A stretch of 64,000 bases of DNA from Flaccisagitta enflata (GCA_965153355.1 OZ231127.1:70494001-70558000); one strand, 5' to 3'. Counted from the stretch's first letter, positions 15,709 to 26,622 are shown. Numbers and translations: made by a program. Notes: generated by a model from the letters alone, not told the origin.

Positions 15709-15744
15709 TTTTGACGCAATAGAGAATTCTCTATTGCGTCAAAA
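15709..15744. repeat. 36-bp perfect palindrome
   Basis: TTTTGACGCAATAGAGAA is followed directly by its exact reverse complement, with no spacer. Part of the same word, TTGACGCAATAGAGAATTC, also occurs once in direct orientation at 15661. Confidence 0.95.
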
Positions 15745-15791
15745 TGGTAGAAAGATTTTCATACTCACAACTGAGAATTCCCACTCTCTCT

Positions 15792-15889
<98 letters not shown>

Positions 15890-15894
15890 CTCCT

Positions 15895-16026
15895 TTTTTT
15901 TCACTCTGTACATCTTTCTTTTTTTCTTTCTTTTTTTCTTTCTTTTTTTCTTTTTTTCTTTTTTTTCTTTCTATCATTGTTTTTTTCTCTTTTTTTTTTC
16001 CTTCCTTCGTTCTTACTTTCCTTTTT

Positions 16027-16074
<48 letters not shown>

Positions 16075-16078
16075 TTTT

Positions 16079-16110
<32 letters not shown>

Positions 16111-16125
16111 TTTTTTTCTATCACT
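15895..16125 (+). repeat. (TTTC)n tract
   Basis: TTTC and poly-T rich pyrimidine tract with a short mixed middle. Confidence 0.95.
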
Positions 16126-16260
16126 CACACACTTATTCACACGCTCACTCTTTCCACAGACAAGTACAATTAAAACCCAGAATAACAGATGTAAGGGAAG
16201 CAATAAGTTGGTTGGGTGGATGGATGGACAGAGGGATGAAAAGATAGATGGATGGATGGA

Positions 16261-16689
16261 TGTATAAGCACCGATCTTCCGCTCAATCAATGCTTACTTG
16301 AGGGGGCAACTGAGTTGGCATGCCGGGACTCCATGCGATAGATATTGAGTCATGTCATAGAGTCTCAGGGTCTATTCTATTTTAGTATGCTGTATACCTA
16401 TGAGGCAAAAGGCGGAAAAGCAAATGATGATTAGAACGCGGCCAATAGGCACCGATGGTAAGTGTATGCGTTAGATGATAGATCCAGTATTAGTATGAAA
16501 GTTAGTATAGAGGCTACACATAAACTCGTGCTGAGCTGATCTAAAGCTAAATGGAAAATGGAATGAAAGCATGATTTAAGCATGAACGCATATGAGCGAA
16601 GCGAGGAAAGGCAGGCAATGAAATGAATATCATAATGAATATTTGGATGAGCGATGAGAGTCTATTCATGCATGGATTCGGGTCTTACA
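16261..16689 (-). repeat. Candidate 3' LTR (429 bp)
   Basis: On the minus strand it begins TGTAAGACCC and ends GCTTATACA, giving TG...CA ends with a short imperfect inverted repeat. A polypurine tract lies 4 bp upstream, as expected for a 3' LTR. A possible target repeat (ATGGA) is within simple GGAT sequence and proves nothing. No second copy was found in the window, so the call rests on ends and context. Confidence 0.5.
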
Positions 16690-16690
16690 G

Positions 16691-19600
16691 TTACTCTCTC
16701 CTTTTTAAGTGAGAGACCCGCGAACCAGTATCTGAGGGAGAGAATTTTAACCATGATTTTGAAGAAAAAAATCTACGCGTTTTTACTCTTGGCTCTTCCT
16801 CGCGGTCCTGGCCGCGTTTACGCGACCGACGATCGTTTGGGTCAATCTTCCTCATATCAGTGCCACTGAGGCCGAGTGCTTCAACGCAAAAACGATATAC
16901 AAGATCCGCGTCGATGGCTCGATGTCGCAACGCCACATGAGACGGAATCGAAAAAGAGGAGAAGTTCCTTCCGCGGCGGCAGTAACTACCGGCAACAACT
17001 GAGGCGATTCCGGCGATGGAAGCGTTGACATTTTCGTAATTCCCAATGAGGTCACATGCGTCGACGACGTTAGACGGGACCCACTTGAACTCATTCTCGA
17101 AGATGGATATCGTAACGTCCCTTTTGAAAACGAAGACTCTTTTCTCCATAACCTCGCGGGACAGCAGCCTCACGACTTGAGAACGGACGCGACGGGAATG
17201 ACGATGGAAGTAGAAAAACGTACACCACTGGAAACGAAAGACGAGGAGGTCGGCGTCAGAGCTACCACGGTGGTAATACGCCACGAAATGCGCAGCGTCG
17301 GCGACGTAAGTACCAAATTCCTCCACCGCAGCGTCATCGTCAATGACGGTCATTTTACCGCCACCAAAGCGGTGCAGCTCAGCGTCGACCGGGGACTTGC
17401 AACCGGGTTTGAACATATTCGCCGTCGCCACAGTTTCGTACGGAATACTTTTCACTTCGGCGATGAACTTAGCCAACGGGTCAGACACCTGTGCCAGATA
17501 TTGAACACAGTGCCGAAAGTCGTCGTCGTCGATAGCGATTTTCGCGCAGAGGTGATAGAAATCTTCGATTTCCGTTTCACCCTTCAAATAACATTCAACG
17601 TATTTTTCCAGCGAAACGCGAATTTCCAACAAATGCGTCTCACTTGGAGTGTCAACTCGTAGGGCTTTGCATACATTTTTAATGAAATCTAAAACGTGAA
17701 TGTCTCTAATCTTCGCCACCGGCATCGGGATGTAATTTTCCTTGAAGCCATCGAATTTTCGCATTTCCTCCAAGATCGTTGGCAGCTGCTGGGAGCTGGT
17801 GGCAACAAATTTCACCAAGTCTATTATTTTGTCGTCTGGGAACTTAATCACAGCTTTCTCCAACGTTTCCTCCTTATAAGAGTTGAAGATGCAGTCGAGA
17901 ATGATGATGGGGTCAAAGCAATAAAAACGAAATTTGACGATGATGTTGAGACGTGCTTTCCCCATCGTGTTTTCGCGGAAAAGACGGAGGATAAACGAAC
18001 GCGCTTCCGTCGCATCACTCAGAAGGGAGATCATCACTCTTCCTACTTCAAATGCCGTACTTCTACGGTCGTGGCGACTAAATTCCACGAGCAACGCGAC
18101 AAACCGATTCATCGTTATTCTATCCGACGTTGACACCAAATCCTCCAAGATCTCGTAATATCTCGCCTCATCAGCGTCGCGAATTCTCGAAAAAACGCCG
18201 TTAACCAATTCGCGATCGTACAAGCGGATACTTTCCTCCTTTGACAGCCTTCGATTTGGCAAGGGGTCACCGGCTTCTCTCTGGTTAGATGAGAGCCGGG
18301 AAGTCGACGGCAACGGCGCCGGATCAACCCTCGGGCATGGGGCAGGGGCTTCGGGCGTCGGAGGCGGAACCGGACGGGGCGGTGATTGATGCCGAGAAGG
18401 AGGAGGAGGAGGAGGGGGATCAAGACGTGCTTGAGCCGAACGAGACGAAAGGTTTGGGAGAGATAGAGAAGGAGCTGCAAGGCGGGTTGGATAAGAGATC
18501 AAATTATTGGGTAACGGTTTTTGCAAATTAAGACTCATTAAGCTTGGGGGGCGCGAAATATGGTTTGGGGATTGGAATTCAGGAGTCAAATTAGACACAG
18601 CTACAGATTTAGGCAATGGAACCTCTCTTACCATGACAGTATCCTTGCGTTGCAAAAATACAGTATTACCTTTTTTAGCTTTTATAACTTCAGAAACTCC
18701 TACCGTTTGTTTGAGTCTTTTACCACTAGCTGACCTCCTTTTGAAACACATATCGTCACTGTCTGCATCTGAATCCACACAGCGATTTACCGGTGAATTT
18801 TCAAGAACTAATATTTCTTCCACATTACCTTCGACAGCCATACGGGGCTTCACACTAGCTCCAGGTTCCCCGTGAGTCTCGATCCGAGAAACACGAGTCG
18901 ACGAAGGTGATGATGATTTCGCCGGCACTAGAACGGCGTCGTCGTCGCCGATAACGACAGTCGGCGTCGGGGGCGGTAATGGCGCCGGGCGCGCATTCAG
19001 GCTTAACGGCGAATGCGGGAAAACTCTCTTAAGCTCGGGATCTACTCGCTTCAGGACGTACGGCTTCACGTCGTTCTTTTTCTCACGAATCATTTTTGCT
19101 TCACGCGCGAGCATCTTCTTCGTACACCGATATTCCAAGATTCTTTTCTGCGACGAAGCCATCTTATCCTGAATACTCGGGATCGCGACGAACATCCTCT
19201 CGGCCATCGAGCGATCCGCTGATGCCGAGGCTTGTGACAAATCCTCTAAACGCGGTGTTGATCTCATAAGCTTGACTAGTGCCGAGATTGCATCATTGAA
19301 AGAATGCGAGTTCAACAACCTTGGCTCACCCACCGTTACGGCGAAGGTGCCGGCAGTTACACCAAGTTCGCCGATAAATTCCAAAATCGCATCCAAGGGG
19401 CGAACAACATCATTACCCGCATAGAGAAGGTTTCGTTCGGGGATGAGACCTTTCGCTTCGATGAAGTCGGCGAAGTGGTTGCGGTTGCTCGGCGTTTTGT
19501 CGAAGAACCGCGTTGAGTCGACAAATTCTACAAAGTCTTTCAACGACGCGTCGGTGATAATGCCTTTATCTCGATGATTCAGCCACGCAACTACCGCTTC

Positions 19601-20374
19601 CGGGCCACGGGACAATGCGTCGGCGAAATCGAAAAGACGGGTCGTCTCAATTACCCGGATGTTCTTAATCTCATCGTCGTTGAGGAACAAAGCTTTCGCC
19701 ACTATAGCGGCGTCGCGGGCAGCGCTTTTACCACCGAAGATGAAGTTTCCCGCGCGGAATATTTTAGGCAAGGCAGTGGGAAAGCTTTGAGAGAAGATAT
19801 ATTTCGGATCCTTATCCGTTGATTCCTGACGCGAATAAAGCTGAAAAATTGCGGCGTAAATCTCGCCGTCGATGCAGAAGCCAAGCTGGAACATCGCCGG
19901 CTCCTGTTCATCATTATTAACTTTTCCTTCGCAATCTATCGTAATGATCACATCGTCGCTCTGGGTCATCGATGCGGAGAGCAATCGCTCAACCACCGAG
20001 TTCACTTGCGCGTGCGAACGGACGTGGGTAATTCTATTCATTTCTATGCCATCTAGTTTCACATTAGGCTTTTTCAACGATACCCGCCGATACCATCGCG
20101 CGATCCGTTCCAGATCGGACGACTTTGTCGGATTGCTGCACGGCCTGTCTAGATCCTTTACCGACACCTCTGGAATTTGCAGGTCATGGTCGGCGTAGAT
20201 AATGAGGGCGCCATCCTCAAACTCGTCGGGGTTGTTGGCGTTGTCACCATAAAAATCTTCCGGGTCACGATTGAGGACGGGAGGCACATAGTCAGGATCG
20301 TGGGACGCCAATGCCATGTGCAAAAAAGCTGCATTTTCGCGGTTTCTTCTGTTTCGTTTTGAGTTTTTACCCAT
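16691..20374 (-). CDS. Dual exonuclease-domain protein, intronless ORF of 1227 codons
   Basis: Residues ~140-335 form a DEDDy (DnaQ-like) 3'-5' exonuclease domain. Exo I is TIDCEG (D147, E149), Exo II has D221 after FIFGGKSAAR, and Exo III is YAGND (Y318, D322), so all catalytic residues are kept. A Pro/Ser-rich basic linker (~440-690) leads to an all-helical region (~700-1000). Residues ~1011-1169 resemble the same fold again, with D1086, D1105 and D1155 (HRAIDAD), but the D-x-E strand is lost and the Exo III Tyr is His, so it is probably inactive. The tail is Lys/Arg-rich. Helical repeat plus exonuclease is the MUT-7/Nibbler layout; that link is my inference. The start is the first ATG of the frame. 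It lies in the envelope position of the retroelement and ends 1 bp before the candidate LTR. A host intronless gene remains possible. Confidence 0.75.
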   Translation of the reverse strand: MGKNSKRNRRNRENAAFLHMALASHDPDYVPPVLNRDPEDFYGDNANNPDEFEDGALIIYADHDLQIPEVSVKDLDRPCSNPTKSSDLERIARWYRRVSLKKPNVKLDGIEMNRITHVRSHAQVNSVVERLLSASMTQSDDVIITIDCEGKVNNDEQEPAMFQLGFCIDGEIYAAIFQLYSRQESTDKDPKYIFSQSFPTALPKIFRAGNFIFGGKSAARDAAIVAKALFLNDDEIKNIRVIETTRLFDFADALSRGPEAVVAWLNHRDKGIITDASLKDFVEFVDSTRFFDKTPSNRNHFADFIEAKGLIPERNLLYAGNDVVRPLDAILEFIGELGVTAGTFAVTVGEPRLLNSHSFNDAISALVKLMRSTPRLEDLSQASASADRSMAERMFVAIPSIQDKMASSQKRILEYRCTKKMLAREAKMIREKKNDVKPYVLKRVDPELKRVFPHSPLSLNARPAPLPPPTPTVVIGDDDAVLVPAKSSSPSSTRVSRIETHGEPGASVKPRMAVEGNVEEILVLENSPVNRCVDSDADSDDMCFKRRSASGKRLKQTVGVSEVIKAKKGNTVFLQRKDTVMVREVPLPKSVAVSNLTPEFQSPNHISRPPSLMSLNLQKPLPNNLISYPTRLAAPSLSLPNLSSRSAQARLDPPPPPPPSRHQSPPRPVPPPTPEAPAPCPRVDPAPLPSTSRLSSNQREAGDPLPNRRLSKEESIRLYDRELVNGVFSRIRDADEARYYEILEDLVSTSDRITMNRFVALLVEFSRHDRRSTAFEVGRVMISLLSDATEARSFILRLFRENTMGKARLNIIVKFRFYCFDPIIILDCIFNSYKEETLEKAVIKFPDDKIIDLVKFVATSSQQLPTILEEMRKFDGFKENYIPMPVAKIRDIHVLDFIKNVCKALRVDTPSETHLLEIRVSLEKYVECYLKGETEIEDFYHLCAKIAIDDDDFRHCVQYLAQVSDPLAKFIAEVKSIPYETVATANMFKPGCKSPVDAELHRFGGGKMTVIDDDAAVEEFGTYVADAAHFVAYYHRGSSDADLLVFRFQWCTFFYFHRHSRRVRSQVVRLLSREVMEKRVFVFKRDVTISIFENEFKWVPSNVVDACDLIGNYENVNASIAGIASVVAGSYCRRGRNFSSFSIPSHVALRHRAIDADLVYRFCVEALGLSGTDMRKIDPNDRRSRKRGQDREEEPRVKTRRFFSSKSWLKFSPSDTGSRVSHLKRRE
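16694..16706 (-). promoter_or_regulatory. Polypurine tract
   Basis: Minus strand AAAAAGGAGAGAG, followed by TAAC and the TG of the candidate LTR. In LTR retroelements this tract primes plus-strand DNA synthesis. It overlaps the final codons (Lys-Arg-Arg-Glu) of the exonuclease-like ORF. Confidence 0.5.
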
Positions 20375-20380
20375 GATTAC

Positions 20381-21250
20381 TACTTACCAACTACCATAGG
20401 CAAAAATGAGGGATGAGAAACAATTGTTAAAACAGGATAAACGGACATAATGGATTTTAACATTGTCAGGATCAGCGGACAAAGTATTTCCAGGAGGGGT
20501 TTCAGTTTTCACGTGATTAGGGAGAACGGTACTTTTGAATAACCCAATTGTCTTTTCCAATGTTACTCTAAACATCGCCATTTTGCCTCTAACACTTTAA
20601 CCAGTTTCTAGGACTAAAACAAAACACGTTGGGACACAGTGGTAAATCCCGTTCCAGGATGTCCACGCAGGATAAAGGATAACATCAGGATTGCGGTTTT
20701 TCCATGGAGGGGTTCTTCGCCTATAATTAGGAGAAAGGAAGTTGATTTATAACATTGCAATATTGTTTTGGGTATTTACTAGCCAAATTAGGGTGAGATT
20801 ATGTCAATAGAAAAAACTCATTTCACATTCACTCGATTTCTCTTCCAGCATTCATACTCAAGATTTTTCCATTTCCACATATTTCATACTAAGACAGCTT
20901 AGTAAGCACTTTCAGATCCAACCTGCAATGTCGACTTGGAATACTTTTGCGCATGATTTTTGGCCATTTGATGTTGTTGTCCGACGTCGGCGATTTTACC
21001 ATGGATAGAAAACGTACACCGGATACCGGTATGGTCTCCTGGGCAAGGGGGGGGGGGACTGGGGCTCAGGGGGGGGGGGGGTGAGAGGAAAGAGAAAAGA
21101 ACAAAACATGGATGATGGATTAAACTGCAATGATGCAATTCAATGTCTAGCTGAATACAGTGGGCAGGAAGGGGGGGGGGGAGGGGAAAATTTCAATGGG
21201 TCAACCTCCTAACTACCATTAAGCTACCAAGAATAAAGAACACAGATTGG
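20381..21250. other. Spacer between pol and the exonuclease ORF
   Basis: About 870 bp without a convincing gene. It contains three G-runs (21037-21047, 21070-21080, 21171-21181) and a CCGACGTCGG dyad at 20981. A donor-like GGTAAGT on the minus strand lies just upstream of the ORF start; no matching acceptor was identified. There is no polypurine tract or LTR end here, which is why the 3' end of the retroelement is placed further left. Confidence 0.5.
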
Positions 21251-24200
21251 TTATTGTTTTGGTGTACTGGACAACTGGGGATCAATGTTTGCATCGTCTG
21301 CAATTGATTCAACTCTTCCAACACTCGATTTAGGGGCAGGTCCAGCTTCTGCTCCACTGGGGGTGTCATTTTTTCGCATGTAATACGAAAAAGGATTCAG
21401 GATACTCAAAACACTGCTAGCTTCTGAAACATTGGAAGGCAAGGAATTGACAGAAACACGAGCAATTTCACTAACAGACGGTTGGACCGGAATTGGTTCA
21501 TCAAAAATTTGCGGGTTAGCGACATTACGACGAATCAAGTCATGGGATGAAAAGTCAGCAATGGGGTTAACAACAGGGGGGCTTTCGTCAGATGTGTCAG
21601 TCAGATCGTCCATCTGAATGTTGCGGTTAATCAGCTTCTTTCCCGTTGTCACCAATTTGCTCATGCCTTTGTTGATGTTGTCTTCGTCGATTCGCATCTG
21701 TCTTTCTCTTCGGCGCGTCATTGCTCCAGCATACGGCTCCGTTTTTGATCGGACATCTTGCGAGCGTAGTCGGCCGCCGGAATGATTTTTCCCGGTACCT
21801 TTGTTCTTGCCTTGTTTATCACCGCGGGTCGATGTTGCTTGGGCTCCAACTTCGTGTTCTCCAACAGGGACGACTTCTGACGTTTGATTTGACGGTTGGG
21901 CAGCAGATGCCGTTCCAGCATCAACTGACCTGGTACTGTCAAAACCGGGCACTACTCCAGCGTTAGGATCCACATCGGCGGCTGCTTCGGCGCCACCAGT
22001 TCGGACGTTTTTGCTCGGTGCGGGATGGTCGTCTTGCAAGTCGGCTGACGTCATCGCCATGGAGACAGACAATGCTAACGGTTCTACCGGTTTACGCTGA
22101 CGGCGGTGTTGGGGGCGTACCGGCTGGTATCCGTCGAACACGTCATCTTCCAGCGCATCGTTGTCGGTCTCTTCAGAATCTTCACCTGGAGCTGGAGTTG
22201 TTGAATCGTCCATCTCGGGCTGGGTGGAGCTTTTAGGATTGACCGAGGCGACCGGTGCGAGGGCACGAGATGAATCCTGATGTTCGAGCTGCGATGACGT
22301 ATCCACCTGTCTCGGGTCAAGCGGCGGGATTGAGGGTAATTCTGAGACGCTCGCCGTTCCAGCGAGGGACTCGACAGAACTTGACCAAATTGATGAAGAA
22401 CGGGCGGGGGAATTTACTTCATCGGCTTCGCTCGTTGGGACTCTAGATGGGTTCGCCTCTCTGACGTTGTCAAAGAGCCAAGCTGGTACCACAGGGGGCT
22501 CTTCTGTTGGGGACTCGACACAGTTAGAGGGTGTTGGGGCGTCTTCCGATTCGAGCAAGTTCATGACAGCCGCCACTGCCAGCCAGTCATCCGGTCCGTC
22601 AGACACGGCCTGACGACGTCTTGTCCTGTGCGCAATTGGCTCAGTGGGCTCACTCGGGGGGGCAACTGCCACGGAGACGCTCGGCTTAGTAACCAGTGAT
22701 AATTTAAGTTGCTCGTAGTTTCGAACACACTGCTTGCCATCATCCTTCTTGCATTCGTAAGTAGTACCGCTGTCTCCCTTAGGACCAATGCGGCGCCTTA
22801 CGACTTCCATTTTGTTGTCCCATCGGGGCTCAAGTTTTTCTCGCAAACCATCTGGGACCGCTTCGTACACCTTGTCGCCGGCTTTGAGGGGTTGATGCTT
22901 GGCCTTCTTGTTGTAGGCTTTTACCTCCTTTTCTCGGGTCATGATGATGCGGCGTCGCGCTTCGTCGTAGCATTCTTTCGATCGGCTCTTGAATTCCTCG
23001 AAGAATTTACGGAGGCTCTTGTCGGTGATGGTTTTGGCGTCCACGTCGACAAACGTGGGCAATGGAGGCTCCCGACCGTACATGAGCAGGTAAGGCGACA
23101 TCTTGCTGTTTGCTCGAGGGGTGGTGTTGTACGCCCACTCAGCATACTGGAGATGATCGACCCAAGTTTTGCCGTGCTGCATCAGGCGTTTTCGCAGGTC
23201 CTTGATGAGGGTGCGGTTGAACCGCTCCACAGCGCCTTGGCTTTGAGGACGGTAGGGTACGCTTGTACGTTTCTTGGCTCCAACGACTTCGCACATCTTC
23301 GTGAGCAGGTCCGAGGTGAACTCCTTGCCATTATCGGATGTGAGTAGGCGGGGAGGGCCGATTAGGCAGGTCAGATTTTCGAACGCTCGACAGACACCTT
23401 CCGTGCTCTTGTTTTTCAGCTTGTACAATTTGACAAAGCCTGAAAAAACATCGATGAACACCAGCACGTAAAGGTATCCTTGGGTGGTGAGGGACAGCTT
23501 TAGAAGATCGCACATTACCCAATCCCACACGTTGTTGGCTTCCAAAGGGACTCGGGGGGTGCGGTTCCTGGGAACGGGTTCACGTTCCTGGTCGCAGATT
23601 GTGCAATTGATGACGAAGTCTTCGACATCCTTCTTAATGGTGGGCCAGATGGCGTAGCGTTTCAATTTGAGCAGCATTTTCTCAGGGCTGGGGTGTCCGG
23701 CCATGTACTCACCGTGTAAGTCCAACATGACCTCATCCTTCATGGATTCCGGGATCACCGCTTGAAGCACATGCCCGTGGATAGTTTCGCTGTAAGAACG
23801 CTTGTAGAGGATGCCTTTTTGGAGGGAAAGAAAACCAGCATTGCTAACGTACCAACTGTTGGGGAAGCTTCGAGGGATGCGCTTGCGGTCTTTTAGATAC
23901 TTTTTCACCTCAGAGATGACCGGGTCTTCGTCCTGTTCGGAACGGAGCCTGGCTCTAGCATCTTTATCGGCATTGATTGTGACCGCGGAGTGCTCATCCT
24001 CTTCGTCCATTCCAAGGAGGGCAGTAAACGCCTCGTCGTCGACAGCTTCTTCATCGTCGTTGCCTCCCATGCGACTGAGGGCGTCGGCGTCGGCGTGGAT
24101 TTTGCCCTGCTTGTAGAGGAGCTCGAATTCATATGTATCGAGCTCCATTGCCCATCTGGTCCGTCGACCAGTTGGGTCTTTTTGCTGATCCACCTTCTTC

Positions 24201-25500
24201 CAGGCTAGTAGGGGGCGGTGGTCAGTAACTGCAATGAACGCGGCATGCCGTAGGTAGTGCGCATTGGCTCTGATTCCACATAGGAGCGCGAAGAATTCGC
24301 GGTCGTATGTGGACCAGCGCTTTTGGGTCGCCGACAATTTCTTTGACCCATACGTAATTACCTTTTCCTTACCGTCGATCTTCTGGGTCAGGACGTAACC
24401 AATCGCTCCGATGGAAGCGTCCGATTTGATGATGAACGGCTTTGAAAAGTCGGGATAGGCCATGACTTGTTCAGAGGTAAGGATTTGTTTCAGGTCCTCG
24501 AAGGCTTTTTGATGTTCCTCTTTCCAGACATACGCTACTCCATCGTGCGTCAGGTCCGTCAGACACTGAGCAATTTTTGAGTAGTCTTTCACGAACTGCC
24601 TGTAGTAGCCGGTCAAGCCAAGGAACGTTTTCAGCTGCTTGGCATTTTCAGGGGCATTCCAGGCTCTGATCTTCTTAAGATTCGCGGGGTCTGGGGAAAC
24701 GCCGTCCTTCGAAAGCAGGTGTCCTAGGCAGACAACAGAGTCCTGGGCTATGCTGCACTTGGAGGGGTTGAGTTTCAACCCAGCGCGCTCCAATGCCGTG
24801 AGGACCTGGTCAAGGAAGAACATGTGGTCTTCCATGGTATTCGATGCGACCAATATGTCGTCCAAATAGGACAACACATGTTGGGGTGGGAGGCCCCGGA
24901 GAACCAATTGCATAAGGGCGCAGAGGGTGCTAGGGGAGTTTTTAGCTCCCATTGGGGCAACTAAATACTCCAAATGCATACTCTCCGTTGAGAACGCAAA
25001 ATATTTGCGATCCTTCGGATGTATGGGGATTTGCCAGAATCCTTTCGTCAAATCGAGAGACGTAAAGAATTCTGGCTTATCCAACTTTTGGAGGGAGTCT
25101 TCAATCCTGGGGAGGGGAAAGACAACCTTATTGCACCTATCGTTGATGCGTCGGAAGTCCGTGAGGAACCTCCAACCGCCACACTTCTTCCTCGCCAACA
25201 GAATTGGCGCAGAGAAAGGGCTAGTGGAATGAGCAATGACGCCGTCAGCGATCATCTCATACGCTTGGTTATCAATGGTCTCACGCATCTCAGGCCTAGT
25301 TCGATAAGCGGGGACATGAATCGGGGGTTGGTCCTTATCCTTCAGATTTGCTCTGTAGTGAACTAGGCTGGTTCGGCCATAGTCACGGTCATGGCGAGAA
25401 AAGGCTTTGGCATGCTTAACTTCCAGGAGTTGTTTTAGCCTGGCTTTGTAGGGGAGGGCTCTCTTAGAGAGTTTGGACCAATCAATGTGAAGCTTTTTGT
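21251..25500 (-). CDS. pol: Retroelement pol: reverse transcriptase, RNase H, integrase, long C-terminal tail
   Basis: The frame opens near 25500, where it overlaps the protease frame; the first ATG is at 25288 but lies inside the RT domain. RT motifs include SLDLTKGFWQIP and the catalytic YLDD. RNase H follows (TYDREFFALL, TDHRPLLAW). Integrase has the zinc-binding INCTICDQE cysteines and the core CDLLKLS, LTSDNGKEF and the Glu in GAVERFNRT. A basic SH3-like region with IGPKG follows. The last ~450 residues are Ser/Thr/Pro/Glu-rich, without a recognised domain, unusually long for integrase tails. It probably acts as the polyprotein part for cDNA synthesis and integration. It is reached by -1 frameshifting near 25494-25503 if that step is programmed. 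Confidence 0.9.
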
Positions 25501-26622
25501 TGGGATACTATTATCTGAACCAGCGGGGTCAGGGGGCTTAGGGGGAGGAGTGTCTTGGGGTTCACAAGACGGGACTGTTCGCCCCGTTTGCGGCTGAGTA
25601 GGGGGGGGATCACAGATTATCTCTTCAATGCACTCATCGTCGTCATCATCACCCTCATTCAGACAGGGCTCGTCCGGGGCTTTTGCCTCGGTTTCGGCTT
25701 CGGCTTCTGCCGGAGCATTATCACCATACTGGCAATACATTTCAGTCTGAATGACACCAATGTCCATCTCCTCCTTGGTGTGAAACTTGGCGAAGCCAAG
25801 CACTCTACCTTTTTCCATTCGGATAGGGTACTTCTGACAATTGATGAATTCGGTGGGGAAGAGACCATCGGACACGACACTCAAGCAACGATTGGCCCAC
25901 ACATCACTGGTTGCGTGGTTGAACGGTTCAGTCTCAACAACGCTGGACACGCAGTCGAGGTTATCAGTCATTGCTTCAACTTTGCAGATCACCTTGCTGT
26001 TAGCAGGGACGACAAAGTCTTCCGCAACTCTGTAATAGCATCCACTAATTGCGGCAGTATCGGGGATTAGGGGGACAGAGTCACCATATTTGGGGAAGTC
26101 TACCGTACCATTAGCGGGGTTCATAACCGCTCCACTGCTGGAAAACCAATCCCAGCCCAGAAAAATATCCTGGACTAGGCCCTTGACAACACGGAAATTG
26201 GTGGTGTGGAACCTCCCGTTAATACGGAAAGCCACGTTTACAATACCCATGGTCAACACCTTGGAGCCGTTGATTGCGTGGCCCCTGGTGGTTAAGGGAC
26301 GATAGGGACGGGACTGAAGATGGGGACTTCTCAGAAAGAAATCCTCGGACATGGCACTCTTTGAACATCCTGTATCACCAACCACTCGTTGAGTGATACG
26401 GTGTTTACCAACTTTATCAACGCGAATCTGGATGAGGAATTCAGCTTTGTAACGGGGTTCGGGGTCTGGAGGGGGCTTCGAGGATTGGGGATGGTTGGGG
26501 GTCGGGGATGCAGAGGTCTCGGGAGAAGAATTGGATTTCTTACGCTTACGTCTCTTGGGGCGGGATTTACGCTTATTTACAGTATTTACAGACGGTTCGT
26601 CAACGGGGGCTTCATTGCTCAA
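25435..26622 (-). CDS. Retroelement aspartic protease ORF
   Basis: A basic, Ser/Pro-rich N-terminus (KRKSRPKRRKRKKSN) precedes a retropepsin-like domain with the active-site triad in VGDTGCSKSAMS, followed by the expected β-hairpin residues (DIFLGWDWF). The C-terminal third is acidic and proline-rich. The frame differs from both gag and RT. Its end overlaps the RT frame by about 65 bp, and the switch lies at the A-rich AACAAAAAGC stretch (minus strand, about 25494-25503), which would need a -1 shift. The product would process the polyprotein as a dimer. Confidence 0.85.
   Translation of the reverse strand: MSNEAPVDEPSVNTVNKRKSRPKRRKRKKSNSSPETSASPTPNHPQSSKPPPDPEPRYKAEFLIQIRVDKVGKHRITQRVVGDTGCSKSAMSEDFFLRSPHLQSRPYRPLTTRGHAINGSKVLTMGIVNVAFRINGRFHTTNFRVVKGLVQDIFLGWDWFSSSGAVMNPANGTVDFPKYGDSVPLIPDTAAISGCYYRVAEDFVVPANSKVICKVEAMTDNLDCVSSVVETEPFNHATSDVWANRCLSVVSDGLFPTEFINCQKYPIRMEKGRVLGFAKFHTKEEMDIGVIQTEMYCQYGDNAPAEAEAETEAKAPDEPCLNEGDDDDDECIEEIICDPPPTQPQTGRTVPSCEPQDTPPPKPPDPAGSDNSIPTKSFTLIGPNSLREPSPTKPG
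25494..25503 (-). promoter_or_regulatory. Possible -1 frameshift site between protease and RT
   Basis: The minus strand reads CCAACAAAAAGC. In the protease frame the codons are ACA AAA AGC; the RT frame continues as AAC AAA AAG. The A-site AAA can re-pair perfectly after a -1 step, the P-site codon imperfectly. It could equally be an old single-base change. Confidence 0.4.

Noticed and set aside
20384-20581. 65-codon frame upstream of the exonuclease ORF as an upstream exon
   Set aside because: No usable donor-acceptor pair connects it in frame; composition is not distinctive.
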